Notes: generated from the sequence alone by a model not told the origin. DNA of 64,000 bases from Brachycybe producta (GCA_036925085.1 JAUPFP010000002.1:9721821-9785820), one strand, 5' to 3'. Positions 47,210-58,459 are shown, counted from the first letter of the stretch. Translations and numbers: made by a program.

Positions 47210-48010
47210 CTAATAAGGATATTCTTAATTTGGTTTGTTGGCACACATCTCTTATCTGTTTAAGTTTATTGTAATTCTGAAGTGGATTGTTGTATTTTAG
47301 TGTTATTTCAAGTCAAGAATCTTATATGTTTTCGGACACCCTCCCCCCTAAAAAAAACGCCTAAAGAAGAAAAAAAAAACAGATCGAGTGCTTCTTACAA
47401 TTTCAGACAATGAACGACTTGGTCTCCACCAACACTTTACTTTTGGTGTCCATTAAAGTTTATTGTTCTTAAACGATTATTCAGGCAAAAAACAGGACTT
47501 TCTAAGAAGAAAGGGGAGGAGGAGACCCTCTTTTTCCCCCTCTCTTTTCATCATCATCAGATGCATTTTGTCCTAATAATCATCATCATCCTTCATTCTT
47601 GCTTTTGAACAATGTTCTTCCATTTTAAGACTAGAATAACAACAAATATTCCTAACCCTTTTTTTGCCATCATTAATCTTTTGATAGATGCAAATTCTTG
47701 TGTTATGACTCACTTGGGAAAAACAGTTAAGAAATCTCTGCTTTTGTTATGAGTCAAGAAAAAAATGGTATAAAAAGAAGGGCCTAACATTAGGTTTCAG
47801 CCTTTGGCAGAGTGTTTTTTTTTTCTTCTTCTTTCTTTTAGCATTTGCTACTTTGACATCACAAACAACTCATAAGCAAGCATTTACTCAAGTTAATGAT
47901 GCTCAATATTAATTTCTAGGTGGTCTATAAAGTGTTTCAGAAGAAAACATTAAGACAAAATTCAAAGTTTGTTACCTTGTACACAACACATGAGTTAAAT
48001 GAATTTAAAT
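47210..48010. other. DNA without a supported gene
   Basis: Poly-A, poly-T and (ATC)n patches. No gene seen. Confidence 0.55.
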
Positions 48011-48108
48011 TAAATATGTTTAGATGTGAATTATACGGAATCCAGTTAAGGACATGAACACCAAATAAAAATTAACTTTATTATTAATATTTTAAATTGG
48101 AATACTAA

Positions 48109-48225
48109 ATCAAGGTCAATAGAAGAAAATTGTATTTTCTGAACCGTGTTATTCCTTTGTGGAATGCTCTTCCATTTAACATTCTCAATTCAGAATTTTT
48201 TTGTATTTTTAAGAAAAAAATGTAA
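48109..48225 (+). pseudogene. LINE ORF2 C-terminal fragment
   Basis: After an in-frame stop at 48106-48108, the frame reads IKVNRRKLYFLNRVIPLWNA, then LPFNILNSEFF, a lysine-rich end and TAA at 48223-48225. Asn-Arg-Val-Ile-Pro-Leu-Trp-Asn-Ala-Leu-Pro is the classic C-terminus of CR1/L2/Jockey-type reverse transcriptases. Nothing upstream continues the protein, so this is a 5'-truncated dead copy. Confidence 0.72.
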
Positions 48226-48390
48226 TGTTTAAAACTGACTGACTATCCCTCAGAGTGATTGTTTTTATTGATTGATGTTTTATTTTCAACTAATGCTGTA
48301 TAGAAATGATGTGTTTGTCCAATGTAAGTTGTGATATTTCATTTTTCACCTTTGTGACAATAAAAAAAATATTATTATTATTATATTTTG
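48226..48390 (+). mobile_element. LINE 3' UTR with AATAAA and (ATT)n tail
   Basis: After the stop codon comes ~130 bp of unique sequence, then TTTGTGACAATAAAAAAAAT and (ATT)n. A polyadenylation-like AATAAA followed by a short tandem repeat is typical of the 3' terminus of CR1/L2-like LINEs. It fixes the plus orientation. Confidence 0.65.
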
Positions 48391-48488
48391 TCAATAGTTT
48401 CTATATTATATTTAAGTATTAACTCAATATTTTGAGATTAATTAACCGAATAAATTGAATTCGACATATTGTTTGTTTGTCCTTCACA

Positions 48489-48614
48489 GGGCTCTGTAGA
48501 ACACATTTATTATTTAAATGCATTTAAATTATCAGGTGTGTACTAGGTATAAGTCTACACCTAATAAGTTTAATACATTTAAGGACATTTAAACATGTTC
48601 TACAGAGCCCTGTT
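48489..48614. mobile_element. Small foldback, ACAGGGCTCTGTAGAAC ends
   Basis: ACAGGGCTCTGTAGAACA at the left and TGTTCTACAGAGCCCTGT at the right are perfect 18-bp inverted ends; inner TTTAAATG words pair too. The centre has GTGTACTAGGTATAAG. The whole is ~126 bp, so it is a MITE or stem-loop element. Confidence 0.75.
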
Positions 48615-49121
48615 AAGGCCATTTAAATGTCTAATGAACTCTCAATATATTCATTGTAGCTCAAATATAAGAGTGTCTGGACTCTCCAGACTAGAACAGA
48701 ACAACAAACCGAACACTGTTCGCGAACAGTACGTAGGGTATTTCCGGACATTTCTTTGTAACGAATTTTGTTCGTTGTTTTGTTTGGCTCCGATCCACCA
48801 CCACCAGTTGTCGGTGTTTACGCTTCACATCAAAGGATATTCTCGTTCGAGCCAGGAGTAATTTGGACGTCTCGGCGAACATTTTCTCGTACATCCATTA
48901 TGAGGTTACCCAACTGGGAACACAAGTTGCAAACATGTTCTCTGTTCACGTTTGGACACTCCGGCCACAGCGACCAGAACAACGAACATGTTTTTTTGGA
49001 AATTGTCGCGAACATGGTCTTTTCGTTCACCCCAATGAGTAAAGTTAAACAAAATATTGAGTTTTTTTTTCAATACGTTCAGATAATAAATCGAGTAATG
49101 AAATCGAGTTTACTTTTTTTC
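48615..49121. other. Less AT-rich interior with repeated CGAAC words
   Basis: GTTCG and CGAAC words recur about ten times (e.g. GTTCGCGAAC near 48719, GGCGAACATTTTC near 48874, TCGCGAACATGG near 49006). Short open frames occur on both strands but no domain is recognisable. The words recall the 22-bp tandem repeat at 63203-63271. Confidence 0.4.
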
Positions 49122-49259
49122 TCATGTCCTTAACTGGATTCCGTATAATTATACTAAACAATGTTAACTTCAATGCAGTTAACTTAAGTGTAAACTACTG
49201 AAAACTAGAAAACTAAATTGCTTTTCTAGAAATATTATATTATATTATTTTACATATAA

Positions 49260-49738
49260 GTGTATATATATTAAGCCAATTTATATAAATGAACCGCTTT
49301 TTTTCTCAAGGTCAACTATATGTTGCACACTCAAGAAACCCATGATATTAAATTGGAGAGGGGGAAAAGGTTTGAAAGTGTAGAAAGGGGGAGGGGGAAA
49401 AAGTGGGAGGGGGTGACTGAAATTGAAATGAAAGGAGTAAAAAAGGAAAAAAAAAACGACGCGCATACAAGAAAAAATGAAAATCTCATTTTCTCTTTCA
49501 AATATAAAAAAAGGGGAGAGGATAATAGTAGCAAAATTAAACTAGAATTTATCACGGGCAATTGTGCCCAGCATTAGAATTTCTTTTGCTCAGCCCTTTT
49601 ATGAACGTCGTCAATTTCTAATTGGGTTTGTTACTTGGTCCTGACGTCATAAAAGGGCGGAGGAAAAGAAATTCTAATGCTGGGCACAATTGCCTGTGAA
49701 TTTTGCTCCCGTCATTTATGACGGGTTACCCCACTAGT
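49260..49738 (+). mobile_element. H element with M passenger
   Basis: Matches 63460-63941 in order: AAATGAACSGCTTTTT, CTCAAGGTCAACTATATGTT, AAAAAGTGGGAGGGGGTGAC, GGATAATAGTAGCAAAATTA, the passenger palindrome (49554-49697), then CCCGTCATTTATGACGGG, TTACCCCA and CTAGT. A hairpin 8 to 10 bases before CTAG/T is the Helitron 3' signature. The 5' end is not defined and no helicase is present. Confidence 0.68.
49554..49697. mobile_element. M-like MITE passenger inside H
   Basis: ACGGGCAATTGTGCCCAGCA at the left and TGCTGGGCACAATTGCCTGT at the right pair almost perfectly. It carries TTTTATGAACGTC, TCTAATTGGG, CTGACGTCAT and GGGCGGAGG. Flanks GAATTTATC and GAATTTTGC suggest a worn 9-bp duplication. 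Confidence 0.75.
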
Positions 49739-51022
49739 TTTTTAATGTTTATGATGGTATTTTTTATAATGAACTTTTTATCCCAGTTTTTTTCTTGCAT
49801 GAACATTTATTTCTAAATTAATTTCAAATTGACTATTTTCACTATGATATTGTTAAAAATAAACTTTTTTAGTTCATTTTTAACGATATATCATCGTGAA
49901 ACTAGTTTTAAGTACACATTCATCTAACATATTGAAGTTTTTTTTTTAAAAAAAAATAGCTTTTTTGAGTTTCTAATAAAGTTTGTTTTTGCTTTTTATA
50001 TACGAGTAAAAATTACTCATTTAATAAGTTAACTGAGTATAAATGGGTTGTTTGTAACGCACTTTTTTATATTCAGTTGTATGAAAGATGATGTTGGTAC
50101 AAATGAAAATCTATTTTGACTGACTGAATGAATACAAAAAAAAAATATCTGAAGACTAGAAGAAGAAAAAAATTCATAAGAAGAGCAACAAGAAGAAAAA
50201 ATATGATGAGATTGGAGCACGTTTAATTTTGACGTGATTTTTCTTTTTGTTGTTCACTTCTTTTATTTTGGAGGTTCTCTTTTTCTCAATAAAATACGTG
50301 TCTTGAATTGAACTTCCAATTTCTCATTGACACTTTTAATAAATGATAACTGATGAGAAGTGACTGTTGGTTTCTAGGTTATTGTTGTTGTCGTTGTTAC
50401 ATTCTGTTATTCCTGCTGCTTTTTTTCTTTACAGAACTACTTTTTTTAAAAAAAAATCTTCAACATCACGTCTTCAGTTTTTTTCTTTCAATATTTTTTT
50501 TTTTACAAAGACTTATGTTCGGTTAAAGCCTGGAATACACATATGCGGAATTCTGCGCCAAAAAGAAAATTAGAAATTAATCGGAAAAATTGAAAATCGA
50601 AAATAACGAAAATTAGGAAAAACAAAAAAGAGTCAAGGAATCAGATAAACAACTTTGTATGTGTTAATTGAAATACTTAGTTTTTTCCACTTTCCATTTT
50701 TGGATTAATTATTTTTTTAAAAAATTTCCAATTTCGATTTTCGATTATTTTTTTATATTTTTTTCCAATTTCAATTTTCGATTATTTCAATTTTTTTTTT
50801 TACCAATTTTTGATTATTTTTTTTTAAAAAATTCAAACTTTGCTTTTTGATTATATTTTAATATTTTTTCTATTTTTTGTCGATTTTTGATTATTTAGTA
50901 TTAATCACATAAAACAAAAAAACGATATTTGGTTTTAGTCAAATCAACTTTTTTTTCCGATTAATCTAAAAAAAAATCGCCAGTCCTATAGATTGAAATC
51001 TAAGAATTGTCTAGTTCTTAAG
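49739..51022. other. AT-rich DNA without a gene
   Basis: Poly-T runs, an S-type word ATGCGGAATTCTGCGCC near 50543, and a degenerate tandem repeat at 50690-50905. No gene seen. Confidence 0.5.
50690..50905. repeat. Degenerate T-rich tandem repeat, ~35-bp unit
   Basis: A unit like CCAATTTCGATTTTCGATTA followed by a T run recurs about five times with drift. The inverse (AAATTGAAAATCGAAAATAA) lies just upstream at 50585-50605, giving a loose palindrome. Confidence 0.6.
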
Positions 51023-51222
51023 CCTTGTTTAGACCATGATGTTAATGTACATTAACGTTAGGCCACTGAAACACATGTAGAATGCAGTCACTTGAAATAT
51101 AATCGACTTCGATTGGTGCATTTACACAACATTGTAAAAATGCAAAGTAAGAGAAGAACCTTTCCTTAATGTACAACATTAAGGTCATCAATGGTCTGAA
51201 CCACAATCCTAAGAGGTGGATC
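51023..51222. mobile_element. Foldback with TAGACCATGATG ends
   Basis: GTTTAGACCATGATGTTAAT at the left pairs with ATTAAGGTCATCAATGGTCT at the right, with AATGTACATTAACG against TTAATGTACAACATT inside. Probably a MITE. Only this copy is seen. Confidence 0.5.
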
Positions 51223-51522
51223 CAATCACCCGTTGCTAGTTTTTTATTGGAGTTACCGAACACAGCCATTGTGTGGCATCCTCCTGCTTATGAAAAAAAA
51301 TCTTGATATGATTTTTGCTAAGAGCTTTACATTGTTATCATTACACAAAAGGAAAAGATTCTCTCGACTTTCTAGCTTTTTCTAAAACTCTTTTGAATTT
51401 TCCCTCAAACAAGAAGATTACCATCTTTTAAGGCTTTTGTATGTTACTAAGTTCCGTTTTTTTTCTCTCTCATTCAAAAAACGGGTAAAGAATTAGTCAA
51501 TTATTTTAACATATATACAATT

Positions 51523-51722
<200 letters not shown>

Positions 51723-52070
51723 TATAATAAGAAAACCTTCATTAAGTGTATAGAAAGGAAAATGACCATCTGAAATCACCAAAATAAAAAGAAATAAGGT
51801 TAGTTTGTCATTGGTGGTAATGGGTTGGTGGTCTGTGGCAAGTTTCTCAAAAATCCATTCAACAAACTCATTTTGTTCTCTTCTTTTTTTTTTGTTGTTC
51901 TTTTTATCTAAAAATACTCATTAAAGTCTTAGCAAGTATTTAAGTGAGTATTATGTTTAATAGGGAAAGTTCAAAAAATTGAGGTTATGGTTCGCCTTAT
52001 AGTATTTTAAATTAAATAGAAGCAGACTTAGCAAAACACAAAAGGCCCAAATCGCTTTATTATTTCAATC

Positions 52071-52611
52071 TTAAGGTGGATGAATAGATTTTTATTTTGT
52101 TTTTATCCTTCCGGATGGCGCCACTGCAGTGGCTATTATGTTCTATAGGTGTAGTCTATACTCCTCACCCTGCGGTTTTGAGAAAATTTAGATTTTTTCA
52201 AGCAAACGTTTTACACAAAAAAATATTACGAAAAAAGATCTTTTGAGTGTTTTAGAAACTAGAATAGTTGGTGATAATGCTAAGGCTTAAAAAAATAATA
52301 TCTTTCAAAATAAACTTTTTATGACAGTTTGAAAAAGGCGAATGGAAAAACTTAAAAATGGGTCATTTTCAAACTGCTATAAAATGTTTATTTTTTAAAA
52401 AATATTGCTATAAAACTTAGCATAATCTACTAGCATTCTAGTTTTGAAAACAATTTCAATTTTTTTTTCTTTTAAAAAAAAGTTGGCTTGACTGACGTTT
52501 TTGCGTCCAAATATTTCACAAAACATCTATGGAGCTTAGCATTAGCCACTGCAATGGAGCCATCCGGAAGTACAAAAACAAAATAAAAGATCTATTCAGC
52601 CATCTTAATCT
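52071..52611. mobile_element. TTAA-bounded foldback with ~70-bp inverted ends
   Basis: TTAAGGTGGATGAATAGATT at the left is mirrored by TCTATTCAGCCATC and TTAA at the right; arms continue through TTCCGGATGGCGCCACTGCA and TTAGCCACTGCAATGGAGCC. An F-type core (TTTTAGAAACTAGAATAG, CATTCTAGTTTTG) sits inside. The same design occurs at 42538-43052. Non-coding. Confidence 0.75.
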
Positions 52612-53047
52612 TAAATTTTGTTTGAAATCGATACTGGGGGGGGGGGTTTGGATTGAGGTTTCCCTATTTTTTTTGTTAGATTTTTTTTGAATGCAAGTTT
52701 TTTTGGACATACTAGTAGTAGGCCTAGTAATAGTAGTAGTAGTAGTAGTTCGAGGGCCATCAATCAAATTCGAGAGCATTCATTACAAAAGAGGACATCA
52801 GCCCCCTTTTTTTCCATGGATTTTTTTCTTTCTTTCACTCTTGAATTTCACACACACATAACTTAAAGATAGGAAGGAAGATCACGTTAATATATCTTAA
52901 ATGAGAATATGCTTAACTTCATTCAGTGTGCATCCTCCTCCCACAAAAAAACCCATCTTTAATCAGTAATCACTCTTTGAAACTGTCGTTTTCTTTTTCA
53001 ACCTGCTTTTTATTTTACTTACATTTAGGCCCTATATATACATGTAT
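52612..53047. other. Simple-sequence DNA without a gene
   Basis: A G run at about 52637-52646, (AGT)n around 52712-52750 and T runs. No gene seen. Confidence 0.6.
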
Positions 53048-53330
53048 GTTACCGCTAAAATGAAAATGAAAAATCAGGCATTCTGTAAATTCACTAAGAA
53101 ATTTGCAAAAGCACCAATTTGCTAGCAAATCTGCAAAATTCATGAAACTTGAAGTAAATTCCTTAAACATTTTAGATGTTGTGCAGATTGCATATTTGCT
53201 CTAAAAATTCCTTAAATTTCATAAATTGCAAAATAAATTACTGATTTACTTGCAAATTGTTTGCTATGTATATTGCCTAGTGACTTTACAGAATGCGTGA
53301 TTTTTTTCACTTTTGCAGTAACACAAATAT
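53048..53330. mobile_element. K-family foldback
   Basis: GTTACCGCTAAAATGAAAAT and CAGGCATTCTGTAAATTCAC at the left are mirrored by GTGACTTTACAGAATGCGTG and CACTTTTGCAGTAAC at the right. AATTTGCTAGCAAATCTGCA inside links it to the foldback at 35943-36097. Confidence 0.7.
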
Positions 53331-53539
53331 AATTTGTATAACACATGAGTGTGCGTTTTTTTTTACTAAAAAAAGAAGTGGCCTCCTCCTAAGATTAGAA
53401 AAATAGATATATATTTTATGTGTTGTGACCAAAATATGAGTTTCAAGATTACTAATGACAGTAACTGACAATTACTGTGAAATCTTAATTAACATGAAGG
53501 TGGGGGATCACAATTAAATTTAATAAAACTGTAAGAAAA

Positions 53540-53752
53540 AAAAATTCAACGTTTGTTGTCTAAATTTGTTGAGTCCAATGTCCATGGGCCAGTTGGTCTC
53601 ATGAGTTTGGTGGATTTTGTTTTGGGTTTCACGGGTCTTGTGGCCTTTGTGGGTTTCATATGCCTGGTGGAATTTTGAAAAAAGCTCATCAGCCTATGAG
53701 TTTTGTGAGCTTCATTGGGGTTGTTGGACTTTGATGTGGGCCTTATGGTTTA
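53540..53752. repeat. Degenerate minisatellite related to 10.5-11.4 kb
   Basis: Words TGGTGGATTTTG, TGGGTTTCACGGGT, TGTGGGTTTCAT, CTGGTGGAATTTTGAAAAA and TGTGGGCC are the inverse complement of the CCCACCAGGA-type unit at 10.5 kb. The array is too worn to count units. Confidence 0.5.
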
Positions 53753-54220
53753 ACCTTAGACTATTACTTTACTGGACTGGCAACTCCTGAAATTTTGTGT
53801 TTGACAGTTACGAATCGTCGTTTTCCAAGTGGCGCCTCTAGCGGGACTATGGTATATGAACTTGAATAGTAAAAGTCAAGTTTTGGACGAGTTAATTTTG
53901 TAGCTATGTAGGGTGTAGTTTAGTTTAAAAAGTATGGCCGATGAAGAACTACACAGCAATTAGAAATGTCGGGAGGGACAAACAGAAGTTGGCTCCGCCC
54001 TTTTTATGACGAACGCAACTTCTTATTGGTTGGTTATGTACTCTGACGTCACATCAATCAACGTCGAACCACACACACAAAAAAAACAGACTTTCACTCC
54101 GATTTTCTGTAAAAATAATGCACCAGACGAACCTGGCATCACTGTTGCCTAAGAACATGCATTCAACGCTTTAACATGAAGATAGGGAGTTGCCAGTCCA
54201 GTAAAGTAATAGTCTAAGGT
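53753..54220. mobile_element. Element with 35-bp perfect inverted ends
   Basis: ACCTTAGACTATTACTTTAC plus TGGACTGGCAACTCC (53753-53787) is exactly mirrored at 54186-54220. Flanks TTTAA and TTTTAA may reflect a TTAA-like target. Inside are TGGCGCCTCTAGCGGGAC and a truncated M copy. The ends are far better kept than the interior, which points to a fairly recent DNA element. No transposase is present. Confidence 0.75.
53945..54112. mobile_element. M-family MITE, truncated, nested
   Basis: AGTTGGCTCCGCCC, CAACTTCTTATTGGTTGGTT, CTGACGTCACAT and GTCGAACCACAC follow the family order, but the right arm is replaced by an A run and GATTTTCTGT. It lies inside the 35-bp-TIR element. Confidence 0.65.
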
Positions 54221-54329
54221 TTTAACTGTGTATTTTGGGCTGGGTTAGGAATCAGTTTTTTTTTCCCAAAATTGAGGTATCCAGACAGGATGTGTCCCTT
54301 TTGATACATATTGTCCACACATACGTAAT

Positions 54330-54646
54330 TATTATTAGTGCTCGGATTTTTATGAAATATCAAGCATATATGCTTATTAATTTGTGGCTGAAGTGTCAAT
54401 TATGAAGTAATGATCATCATTTAGAGCAACTAAAATTATGCTTTTTAAGGCTGGTTAGAGGTTAGATGTCTGGTTACTTTTCAACTAGAGTTCTAGCCTC
54501 TAACCAGTGCTTTTGATTGAAAAGACAACAACAAATATAATTGTTGGTTGATCTAAACGAGATTTTTACTTCAGAATTGCCCGATATTGGGCCACAGATT
54601 GAGAAATATTTGCTTGGTATTGCATATAAATCCGAGCACTAATAAT
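54330..54646. mobile_element. N-family foldback
   Basis: TAGTGCTCGGATTTTTATG at the left pairs with CATATAAATCCGAGCACTA at the right. Inner GGCTGGTTAGAGGTTAGATG and TCTAGCCTCTAACCAG match other copies. TAATTA lies next to both ends. Confidence 0.75.
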
Positions 54647-55387
54647 TACTTTAATATTGAAACGAGATATTTCCAACCATATCTGTGAATTTTGTTAAGC
54701 AAAAACTGAAAAAAAACGTAGAGAGAGAAAAATGACATTTTTTTTTGCATAAATAAAAAAAATCTATGAAGAGGAGAAGAAGAATGAAGAAAATTCTCAG
54801 AAGTTTTGCCCAAATTTAATTTAGGCATTTGCAATTTCAAGATGGAGATGAAAATTCGAGTTTTCTAAAAGTATGTTTAAGAATTTGTTTTCCTACTTTG
54901 AATATATTTTTTTGTGTTGTTAATGTTTTTGAATGATTTTTTTTTTAGAAAAGAGAGATTACGTAGCAACAACACGATTCATATTTTTCAACAGTTTTTT
55001 TCTTTTCTTAGAATCTTTTTTTCTTTCTAAGATAAGAAATGTTACAAAATGAATGACAAGCTCATTTTTCTTTGCATTATTTATAATGGACGAATCATGA
55101 GAAACACTTTTCTTTCATAAAAAAAAACAAGTCTAGAATAAGCAACCAAAATAAAAGATAACAAGAACAATACAGATATGAAATAAAAAAAGTAATTGAT
55201 TTCTTACCTGAGATATTATGTGCTGTATATCACCTGGCAGAAAATGCTTTTGTATCAAGTTGGGAGCAAGCAGAAAGCTGTTTCAAATTTGGAGAAAAAG
55301 AAAAACAGAAAAAAAAATATTATTTATCATCATTAATTATTATTAGAGATTTTTTTGTGTGTGTGTAAATTGGGGTATTTGAGAAAT
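54647..55387. other. AT-rich DNA without a gene
   Basis: A and T runs; no gene or bounded repeat seen. Confidence 0.55.
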
Positions 55388-55954
55388 GAAGCGGCGATCA
55401 CACCTTGACTATTTTTCTCGCAAGATTCCCTGCAAGAAATAAGTCAAATATTGCTATGAATCTTGCACAGTTTCTTGCAAAAAAAACGAAGTCCAGCGTT
55501 TTCTCTAAGTCCAGTACTGTCCAGACCTAGGAAAGTAGAAACCAAGTAGAAACCTGGGTAAGTCCAGACCTGGAAACTTTATTTGCAAACAAAGTTTGCA
55601 AACTGTTTCGAAACAATTTACAAACAGTATGCAAAAACATAAAACTTCTGTTTGGTAATAAGAAAGAAGGTGTACAAGAAACCACTTTAATTAAGTCTTG
55701 CAAGAGTATCATGGCGCATTCACACTATAGGCTGGTTTACCAGCTGCTGGTTGCTGCTGGCTGGCTGGCTGTAGCCCTCTAGCAGCATAGTGTGAACTGC
55801 TACCAGCAGCTGCTAATAGCCAGCAGCAACCAGCGGCTTGTAAACCAGCCTAGTGTGAATGCGCCTTTAATGACATTGGTAATTGCAACTAATTCAAGGA
55901 CACATTGCAGTGAATCTTGCTTTAAATATTACCAATGTGATCGCAGCTTTAGAA
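55388..55954. mobile_element. U-family foldback split by W
   Basis: AAGCGGCGATCACACCTTGA at the left pairs with AATGTGATCGCAGCTTTAG at the right. TGGTAATTGCAACTAATTCA near 55876 is the inverse of 28.71 kb. Inside are a repeated AAGTCCAG/CCAGACCT motif and a nested W copy. Confidence 0.65.
55711..55870. mobile_element. W-family foldback nested in U
   Basis: GGCGCATTCACACTATAGGC at the left and GCCTAGTGTGAATGCGCC at the right; the arms continue through CTGGTTGCTGCTGGCTGG against CCAGCAGCAACCAGCGGC. At 160 bp it is an internally deleted form of the 24.8-kb copy. Confidence 0.82.
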
Positions 55955-56980
55955 ACAGGGTCAGTTATAATGCTCCAGCTAACTATAACCTGAGTAAGTG
56001 CGAAGGAAAAGTTAAGAAAAAAGGAGTGACGTGATTAGGAATGTTATTACCCATATTTCGCGACAACAAAGGGTTGAAGGTGGAGGCTAGCTATTTGCGG
56101 ATGACATTAGAAGGAGATATGCTTTTCATTTATACTGCTAAGAGATTCATTGGAGGCCATAGTTTACATTATGGATTTGTTTTCTCACTTATTCATGTTA
56201 TAGTTAGCTAGAGCATTAAACCTTTTTTTTATTTATTATTCCTTACGTGTTAAGTTCCAGGTCCAACCTGAATTTATAGTTAAAAGCCTTGATAAGTAGA
56301 GAAGTATGTTGGTAGTGTTTTCCAGTCTACAACAATAAAAAAGAGACAAGTAGACAATATAAATTGGATGTTTCTCTTCTTCAACACTCTCGCTATGTAT
56401 ATTCATCTTTCTGTCATATTTTCACAGATTTTTTCATTGGGAGGAGCAGGAGGAGGAGGAGGAGGAGAGAAATTACTTAAGTCATTTCAGTCTTCAAATA
56501 AGAGCTACTTTAATTTTAATCATTAAAGACCCTTTTCTCTGTTTATACAATGAATGCAATTAAGCATCAACGAAAATTACATCTTTTTAAGAAAATCTCA
56601 TCATCTTTCTCCTTTCTCTCTCACTCTCTCTCAATCAATTTTGAAAGGAAGTTTTAAAATCACACACAACTTAAGAGTTGGCTATCTTGAGAGTTTTTTC
56701 ATTAATTTCATTTTTATTATAAATATAGAAATAAAATATCGATATTTTCATCGATATTGCCACACATTTCATGTTTATTCTTGGATCTAGGAATTTACCA
56801 AGTGTCAATCCTAACTATAAACGTGGCACAACTAGGTAAGGAATCAAACTGTTGAAGGATGTGGATGGAAGCAAAAAAAAAAGATCCTTAAAAGACAATC
56901 TGTTTACAATGTGAATATTGGCTTCTAACTTAATTAACAAGAAGATTGTTTTCATTAAACTGAAAACCGTGTTTTGATGA

Positions 56981-57011
<31 letters not shown>

Positions 57012-57297
57012 CACGGAACTTAACTTCGGTACGCGGTTAAGTACCAGTAGTAGTAACAACAGCAACAACACACGGGAACAGTTAACTCGCCCCCCCCCCT
57101 CACCCTTGAATAAGATTAGATAAAAGGTAAAACTTCTGTTTCGTGTTAATTTTCTTCTTGTTTTAAATGGTAAGGTTAAAAAAATACTACGCTATTGTAA
57201 TATAGAGACCACATGGTCTAATTTAAGCCTCGTTTATAAGTACAATCAAGGATTGAAGTTTTCTTTTTTATCCATTTTTGTGTTTTTCTTGCAAAGA
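55955..57297. other. DNA without a supported gene
   Basis: (GGA)n near 56444-56466, a (GACA)n run, a C run near 57091 and AT-rich DNA. No gene seen. Confidence 0.55.
56983..57011. repeat. (GACA)n microsatellite
   Basis: About seven GACA units. Confidence 0.93.
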
Positions 57298-57980
57298 AAT
57301 AAATGGAGAGAAAGAGAGGTATGGAGAGATAGACAGCATGAGATAAGAGTGGAAGAGAGACAGAAAAACAGAGAAACAGAAAGAAAGAAAGGAGAGTGGA
57401 ATTTGAGACTAGAGAGAGAGAGAGAGAGAGAGAGGGTGGAAGAGAGAGAGAGAGAAAGTGGAAGAGAGAGAGAGAGGGTGGAAGAGAGAGAGAGGGTGGA
57501 AGAGAAAGAGAATGGGAGAGAGTGAGATAGGAAGTGGAAGAGAAAGAGAGAGAGAGAGAGAGAGGAATGGAGAGACAGAGAGCATGAGAGTGGAAGAGAC
57601 AGAGAGCATGAGAGTGGAAGAGACAGAAATATAGAGGGACAGAAAGAAAGGAGAGAGAGAGGAAGAGAGAGAAAGAGAGCGTGAGAGAGAGTGGAAGAGA
57701 GATAGAAAGGAGAGTGGAAAAGAGAGAGAGAGAAAGAGGAAGAGAGAGAGAGGAATGGAGAGACGGGAGAGCATGAGAGAGTGGATGAGAGACAGAAAGA
57801 GAGGTACAGAAAGAAAGAAGAAAGGAGAGAGAGGAAGAGAGAGAAAGAGAGCATGAGAGAGAGTGGAAGAGAGATAGAAGGAAAGGAGAGTGGAAAAGAG
57901 AGAGAGAGGGAGAGAGAGAAAGAGGATGGCGTGAGAGAGGGAGTGGAAGAGAAAGAGAGGATGCAGGAGAGATATTTAAA
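57298..57980. repeat. 683-bp purine tract with GA-based repeats
   Basis: Almost only A and G on the plus strand, with scattered T and C. Longer units recur, such as AGAGAGCATGAGAGTGGAAG and GGAAGAGAGAGAAAGAGAGC. The 264-residue and 202-residue reverse frames, the longest in the window, are Ser/Leu repeats made by this tract and are not genes. Triplex (H-DNA) formation is plausible. Confidence 0.95.
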
Positions 57981-58459
57981 AATACATTAGAAACTCCTTT
58001 TAAAATATTCAAAATTTTATATAAACCTTGTTACAGTCACTTGGTATTGTTTATTTTGAAACATTTTAAAAGATGTTCCGGAGGATTTGAGAAGTGTATC
58101 ATTGATTCCATACAAATGAGTCTCTAGTGGGTCATATTTGAACCTCCCCCCCCACACCTCACCCCTTAGAAATATAAAACAAAAACCTAGGAGAGGAGGA
58201 GGAGGAGGAGATTCCCAATATATGAAATCTCTTCGTTATCCGACCACTTTGAAATCCATTTTCAACACCACAAAATCGGCCACCCGCGACTTTAGTCGTT
58301 TTGAAAATTGCGTCAAATCCACTTAGTTAAGGGTGTTCCTCCTCCTTCCCTTAACCTCCTCCTCCTCCTCCTCCATTCCCCTTTATTTCTACATTGGTTC
58401 CAATCATTTTCATGGTGAACTGATTAGGCCTTTATAATAAATGGCGCAGATAAAAGACA
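57981..58459. other. DNA flanked by mirrored GGA/CTC triplets
   Basis: (GGA)n at about 58193-58210 and (CTC)n at about 58350-58373 enclose a less AT-rich block with several CpG (58250-58320). Both strands have short open frames there. No family is recognised. Confidence 0.4.

Larger units (their letters stand above)
48031..49148. mobile_element. 1.1-kb region bounded by a 27-bp perfect inverted repeat
   Basis: TTATACGGAATCCAGTTAAG plus GACATGA at 48031-48057 is matched exactly by its complement at 49122-49148, and weaker pairing continues outward through TTTAG. A LINE 3' end and a small foldback lie inside. It may be a composite DNA transposon with nested insertions. No transposase is recognised. 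Confidence 0.55.

Noticed and set aside
48768-49133. 121-residue forward frame with mixed composition
   Set aside because: It overlaps open frames on the other strand, has no recognisable domain, and runs through the repeated CGAAC/GTTCG block inside a transposon-like segment. It remains only a weak possibility.
57218-58012. 264-residue reverse-strand open frame, the longest in the window
   Set aside because: It is a Ser/Leu/Phe translation of the GA-rich tract; any frame over such a repeat stays open and no domain is visible.
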